From positions 216,686 through 237,921 of the forward strand of contig BFEA01000769.1 in NCBI GenBank assembly GCA_003427395.1: 21,236 nt of DNA. Reading direction: 5' to 3'. The translations under genes were made by a program, and so were the position numbers. The DNA comes from Chara braunii (taxonomy: Eukaryota > Streptophyta > Charophyceae > Charales > Characeae). The notes under the pieces are model-generated. The model saw nothing but the letters and a program-made list of their open reading frames with translations, was not told the DNA's origin and made no database searches. Shown here in pieces: positions 17,281 to 21,236 of this stretch (position 1 is the first letter of the stretch; each line of letters starts with the position of its first letter).

Positions 17281-20090
17281 CTTGTTTTCAGCACCCGACC
17301 CCTGTTTTCATAAAAAGAGCAGCAACCGGTCCTTTTGGTCAGGTCAACCCTTGCCCTAGATGAGAATTATTTCAGACCCCTCATCAAGGTCTTCCTATTT
17401 TACCTCCCCATTCCTAAGTACCTCCTTCCCATAATTCCCTCGGCCGGCCATCCATTTGCCCACATTCTTTTTCTTGGTTCCATTCCAATTGACCTCTATC
17501 CTCCTTCCTTTCGATCATCTCTCACTCGTGTGGACTTAGATAGGGGGGGGGATAGACTTAGAAATATGTCCCGTCCGACAGCCCAAGCTCAATCAATTTT
17601 TACAGAGGGGGAACACGTAAAAAAATCAGGCAGCCTCACATACGGGTCGGTCATCTCCTCACCGGCCATCCCCAATATGGTCTCTCCGCTGGTACTATCG
17701 GTAGAGTTTTATCCCATACCTCAAGCGCAGCTCAACCGTCGCGAGCGCGGTACCCAGGTCTCGGCAAGGCTTTCGCCCTTTCCACCTTACCCAGAATACC
17801 CCATCCCGTCTTTGCCTTTTTGCACATCCATACCGATACCAAGGGTTACCTTGAGTGCCTAAATACAGGGACAAAGTCAGTCGTCCGGGTATTCACTTCC
17901 ATCGGTCCGACAAGAATCAACCTTTCCCAAAACTATACTACGAGAAGCTACTAATCGCCTCTGAAGCTCCGTCTTTATCCACATGCAGTGGTACTCCCTC
18001 CTTCAGCCAACAGGCTAAGCCCCGCCTGAGGAGATTTCACACCTTGTCCGGCAGATCATTGAGCCGAAGCCCGTCACTGCTCGAACGAGAATGCTACTAA
18101 TCAACCGACGTGACAGACTCCCTTTCGACAGCTCGGTGGCCTGACCTCCACATACGAACACACGGCAGCTTACAAAAGAGAACGACGTTTCGCAACCCGC
18201 ATTGGCCGGTGCAGACCAATCCTTTCCTTCCGAAAGGCAGGACGCTCAAATCCCATCATGCAAAGACAAGTCCCAAGTGGGACACACATAGTACAAGTGC
18301 CATTCCCTTGGTGTACCCAACGCTTCCTACCCATAACTCACAAATTTTCTCTCAGGACAATGAGTGTCACTCCCCCTACTTTCGTACATAGTGGTTGGTT
18401 CCTTCTCGTGAGAATCTTCAAGGGTGAGCTAGTTTTCCTTGGAGTCTAGCAACTCCCTTCATTTCCTTTCTCTTCGCTTGTCTGACCTTTCATAGGGTGG
18501 GATTGTTCTTTCTTGATGACCCGTTGTGTTCATATTGGTTCCTTCAATCATTAAGAAAAGTGCAAAGTGCATGAGCCCGCTGGGCTTAAAAGAAGAAGGG
18601 GAAAACACCCATTTGGTCGGATCACTCCGCCATGGGATTTTCATTGGAACCTGGCCTAAGCCAAGCACCAACCGCCTGCCAGGTAACCGGAGCCCTTCTT
18701 TCATACAAAGAGGAAGGGTCGACCTGCGACTTGCCCAATGCTTCACGGGACTGGCGAACACCAGCACCGGATGAAGGGGGGCTAGAGCCATTCCTCAAAG
18801 AAAAGGCTGATCAAGTGCATAGCATGCATGTTATACCTCCAGGCCTGGCCATGCCATGCGCCCAACCACTCTCAAGTCTGATTTCTCACAAAGGGAAGAG
18901 CAAACACAAGTCCATTTTCCTTATCTTGGGTTGTGTACACGTTCAATGCGTCGGGCGCCCCCATCGGAATCGCAAGGGTCAATTTAACCCCATACCCGAC
19001 ACCTCCACCAATTTTGTAGGGCCAAACCCCGGTAGACTTTCGAGCCTTAGTCGACCCCGCTGCGGGTCCCAGTTGGCTCGGCCCGCCCACGCTCATGCTC
19101 CGGGCGCGGGCTGTTCGTCCCGAGGTCACCCCCACCTAGTGCTTTGAGATGGATGGGGGTGGGCCATCACGCGAGAGAGCTTTGATATTGGGTATGTAGC
19201 TCAGCCCTCACGCCTCGTGGCAGTCTCACTGGTCGTCCGCAACGCTGATTTTTTTTTCGATTCTTTGTTGTGTTGTCATGCAATTGCTCCTTCCAATACG
19301 CAGGCAGTCCAGGGGTTCCTTGAGCAATTCTCTTCTCTTGTGCGTAGGCTAAGCGTCATCCTTAGGCCACGCACCATTTCCCTAAGCATTTGGCTATATG
19401 GCGTCATCGGGATGCGGCGGAGCCGTTCTCTCCCTCGCCTCTACGCATCCATCGGATCTCACAATTTGCTTCCCACCTTATTGAATTAGACCCCCTTAGT
19501 CTTTTCGGGGTCCTCATATGCATGCACAAACAACATTACATTTTCATTGGTACGATTGCACTCTCAATCACACTTCCGAGTCTCAAGTGCAAAAGTCATT
19601 TTCATGAGTTGGTCCTATGTCAAGGGTCCCATAGCCCCTTTGTCCCTCTTCCCTTTCCCTCTTGGTGCCCAGTTCCTTTCGCCCTTATCCTGCTCAAGGC
19701 ATTTCTAGCCATTACTCACATGCACTATCCCACACAAGCAAGAAGATTCATACAATGTCCCCCGTTGGGGGTCAACGCATAGCCCTTCCCACATGCCTAT
19801 TCTTTTCATACCCTTTTGTTGTGCTTTGTTCCCTTCTTGTCAATCAGCCCATCCTCTTCTCATAGTCATGCAGTCGGGGAAATGGTTGAGTCAAACTGAC
19901 CTCTCTCGCAACTTATGCTTCCTTCCGGATCCCGCCTTTCTCCCACTTTTTCAAACGTCCTTTCTTTTGCCTTCTTTGTGGCACAAGGGACCGACTATCC
20001 CCCCCTTGCCCTCTTTCTCCACCAAGTGAGGTCTGATTTCGGTCACCGTCCGTACCCTGGCAATGTTTCCAAGTGAGGGGAGAAGGGTTA
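17281..20090. other. Pyrimidine-rich region without recognisable genes
   Basis: About 2.8 kb lies between the first unknown copy and the GA microsatellite. The plus strand is pyrimidine-rich, like the rest of the window to the left. Several plus-strand ORFs exist (the longest near 18632-19147, 171 codons, and 17335-17862, 175 codons from TTG), but their composition is Pro/Ser/Leu-biased, no motif is recognised and neighbouring frames are equally open. The minus strand has no long ORF in 17281-18458. By position it could contain the 5' LTR and leader of the element. I found no obvious long match to 1-5437, so this is not shown. Confidence 0.5.
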
Positions 20091-20112
20091 ATCATATGTC
20101 AAGTGAGGGAAT

Positions 20113-20119
20113 GAGAGAG

Positions 20120-20155
<36 letters not shown>

Positions 20156-20156
20156 A
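20113..20156. repeat. (GA)n microsatellite
   Basis: An almost perfect GA dinucleotide tract of about 44 bases with one AA interruption near 20136. It sits where the strand composition changes: to the left the plus strand is pyrimidine-rich, to the right it is purine-rich through the satellite array. Confidence 0.95.
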
Positions 20157-20254
20157 GACAAGAAGAACCCCTACTCAATTCAACTCCCCATAATAGCAAC
20201 CAAGCGTCGATGACCCATCCCATAGTAAAAGATTGAATAAATATAATTTGAAAC

Positions 20255-21236
20255 AACATGTCAATGAAAAACTAGACTAAATGGAAAGCATATGCACAAT
20301 GGGTAGAGATCAACAAGGAAAAGATCCGGAAGATGAACTTGACAATGGGAGACTAGACTAATGAAAAGCACATGCACAAAGGAGAAGAGTTCAACAAGTA
20401 AAAGATCCGGAACAAGAACTTGACAATGGGAGACTAGACTAGAGGAAGCACATGCACAAAGGAAAAAAGTTCAACAAGTAAAAAATCTGGAACATGAACT
20501 TGACAATGGGAGGCTAGACTAATGAAAAACACATGCACAAAGGAGAAGAGTTTAACAAGTAAAAGAGCCGGAACGTGAACTTGACAATGGGAGACTAGAC
20601 AAATGAAAAGCACATGCACAAAGGCGAAGAGTTCAACAAGTAAAAGATCCGGAACATGAACTTGACAATGGGAGACTAGACTAGTGACAAGCACATGCAC
20701 AAAAGAGAAGAGTTCAATCAAGTAAAGATCCGGAACATGAACTTGACAATGGGAGACTACACTATAGACAAGCAAAGGCACAAAGGACAAGAGTTCAACA
20801 AGTAAAAGATCCGAAACATTAACTTGACAATGAGAGACTAGACTAGTGACAAACACATGCACAAAGGAGAAGAGTTCAACAAGTAAAAGATCCGGAACAT
20901 GAACTTGACAAAGGGGAGACTAGCGTAGAGGAAGCACATGCACAACGGGGAAGAGTTCAACAAAGTAAAGATCCGGAACATGAACTTGACAATGGGAGGC
21001 TAGGCTAGAGGAAGCACATGCACAAAGGGGAAGAGTTCAACAAAGTAAAGATCCGGAGCATGAACTTGACAATGGGAGGCTAGACTAATGAAAAGCACAT
21101 GCACAAATGAGAAGAGTTCAATCAAGTAAAGATCCGGAACTTGAACTTGACAATGGGAGACTAGACTAGTGACAAGCACATGCACAAAGGAGAAGAGTTC
21201 AACAAGTAAAAGATCCGGAACATGAACTTGACAATG
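20255..21236. repeat. 81-bp tandem satellite array, about 12 to 13 units, running off the window
   Basis: The core word ttgacaat recurs at 20339, 20420, 20500, 20581, 20662, 20743, 20824, 20905, 20986, 21066, 21147 and 21228, a spacing of 80 or 81 bases. Each unit also has gatccggaac, agactagact, gcacatgcacaaa and agagttcaa. A degenerate first unit can be traced to about 20255. Units differ by scattered substitutions and single-base indels, and none is identical throughout. Because 81 is a multiple of three, one minus-strand frame stays open across several units and encodes a 27-residue periodic hydrophobic peptide, which I regard as a by-product. The array is cut by the right edge, so its full size is unknown. 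Confidence 0.96.

Noticed and set aside
17835-17841. GATACCA, which on the minus strand gives TGGTATC, the start of a tRNA-Met(i) primer-binding site
   Set aside because: Only seven bases match; the following bases do not continue the site and no LTR end (CA) precedes it.
18632-19147. Plus-strand ORF of 171 codons
   Set aside because: No domain, repeated residue biases and competing ORFs on the minus strand at the same place (18459-18791, 18872-19135); not supportable as a gene.
20434-20862. Minus-strand ORF of 142 codons with 27-residue hydrophobic repeats, a membrane-protein look-alike
   Set aside because: It is the satellite read in one frame because 81 is divisible by three; no independent sign of coding.

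Overview
This is a 21.2 kb stretch of eukaryotic nuclear DNA, rich in repeats and without intact host genes that I can recognise. Nearly all interpretable coding sequence lies on the minus strand. Its centre is a decayed Ty3/Gypsy-type LTR retrotransposon. The domain order gag, zinc knuckle, retropepsin, reverse transcriptase, RNase H, integrase (HHCC, DD35E, GPY/F) and the style of the proteins suggest a streptophyte. From memory of retroelement proteins I would guess a charophyte such as Chara braunii, but this is unverified.

Layout, read along the minus strand from high to low coordinates. (a) 21236-20255: an 81-bp tandem satellite cut by the window edge, then a GA microsatellite at 20113-20156. 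(b) 20090-17300: pyrimidine-rich (plus strand) sequence with no recognisable gene. (c) 17280-13660: four head-to-tail, strongly diverged and individually broken copies of one unknown coding unit of about 250 codons. (d) 13193-9936: gag-protease, with one early in-frame TGA followed by about 1000 open codons. (e) 9935-6639: pol, broken by at least six in-frame stops and several frameshifts. (f) 6493-5438: an intact 351-codon ORF of unknown function just after integrase. (g) 5437-1: pyrimidine-rich DNA with three separate minisatellite blocks and a single N at 2550.

The unusual parts are the four-copy unknown family upstream of gag and the extra ORF downstream of integrase, both in the same orientation as gag-pol. 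If they lie inside the element, it would carry accessory genes on both sides of gag-pol, loosely comparable to the large Ogre-type plant retrotransposons that carry an ORF before gag. I could not find matching LTRs, a convincing primer-binding site or target-site duplications, so the element's ends and the membership of these accessory ORFs remain inference. The element looks dead: the reverse transcriptase, RNase H and integrase regions all carry stops or frameshifts, and a catalytic RNase H aspartate is substituted.
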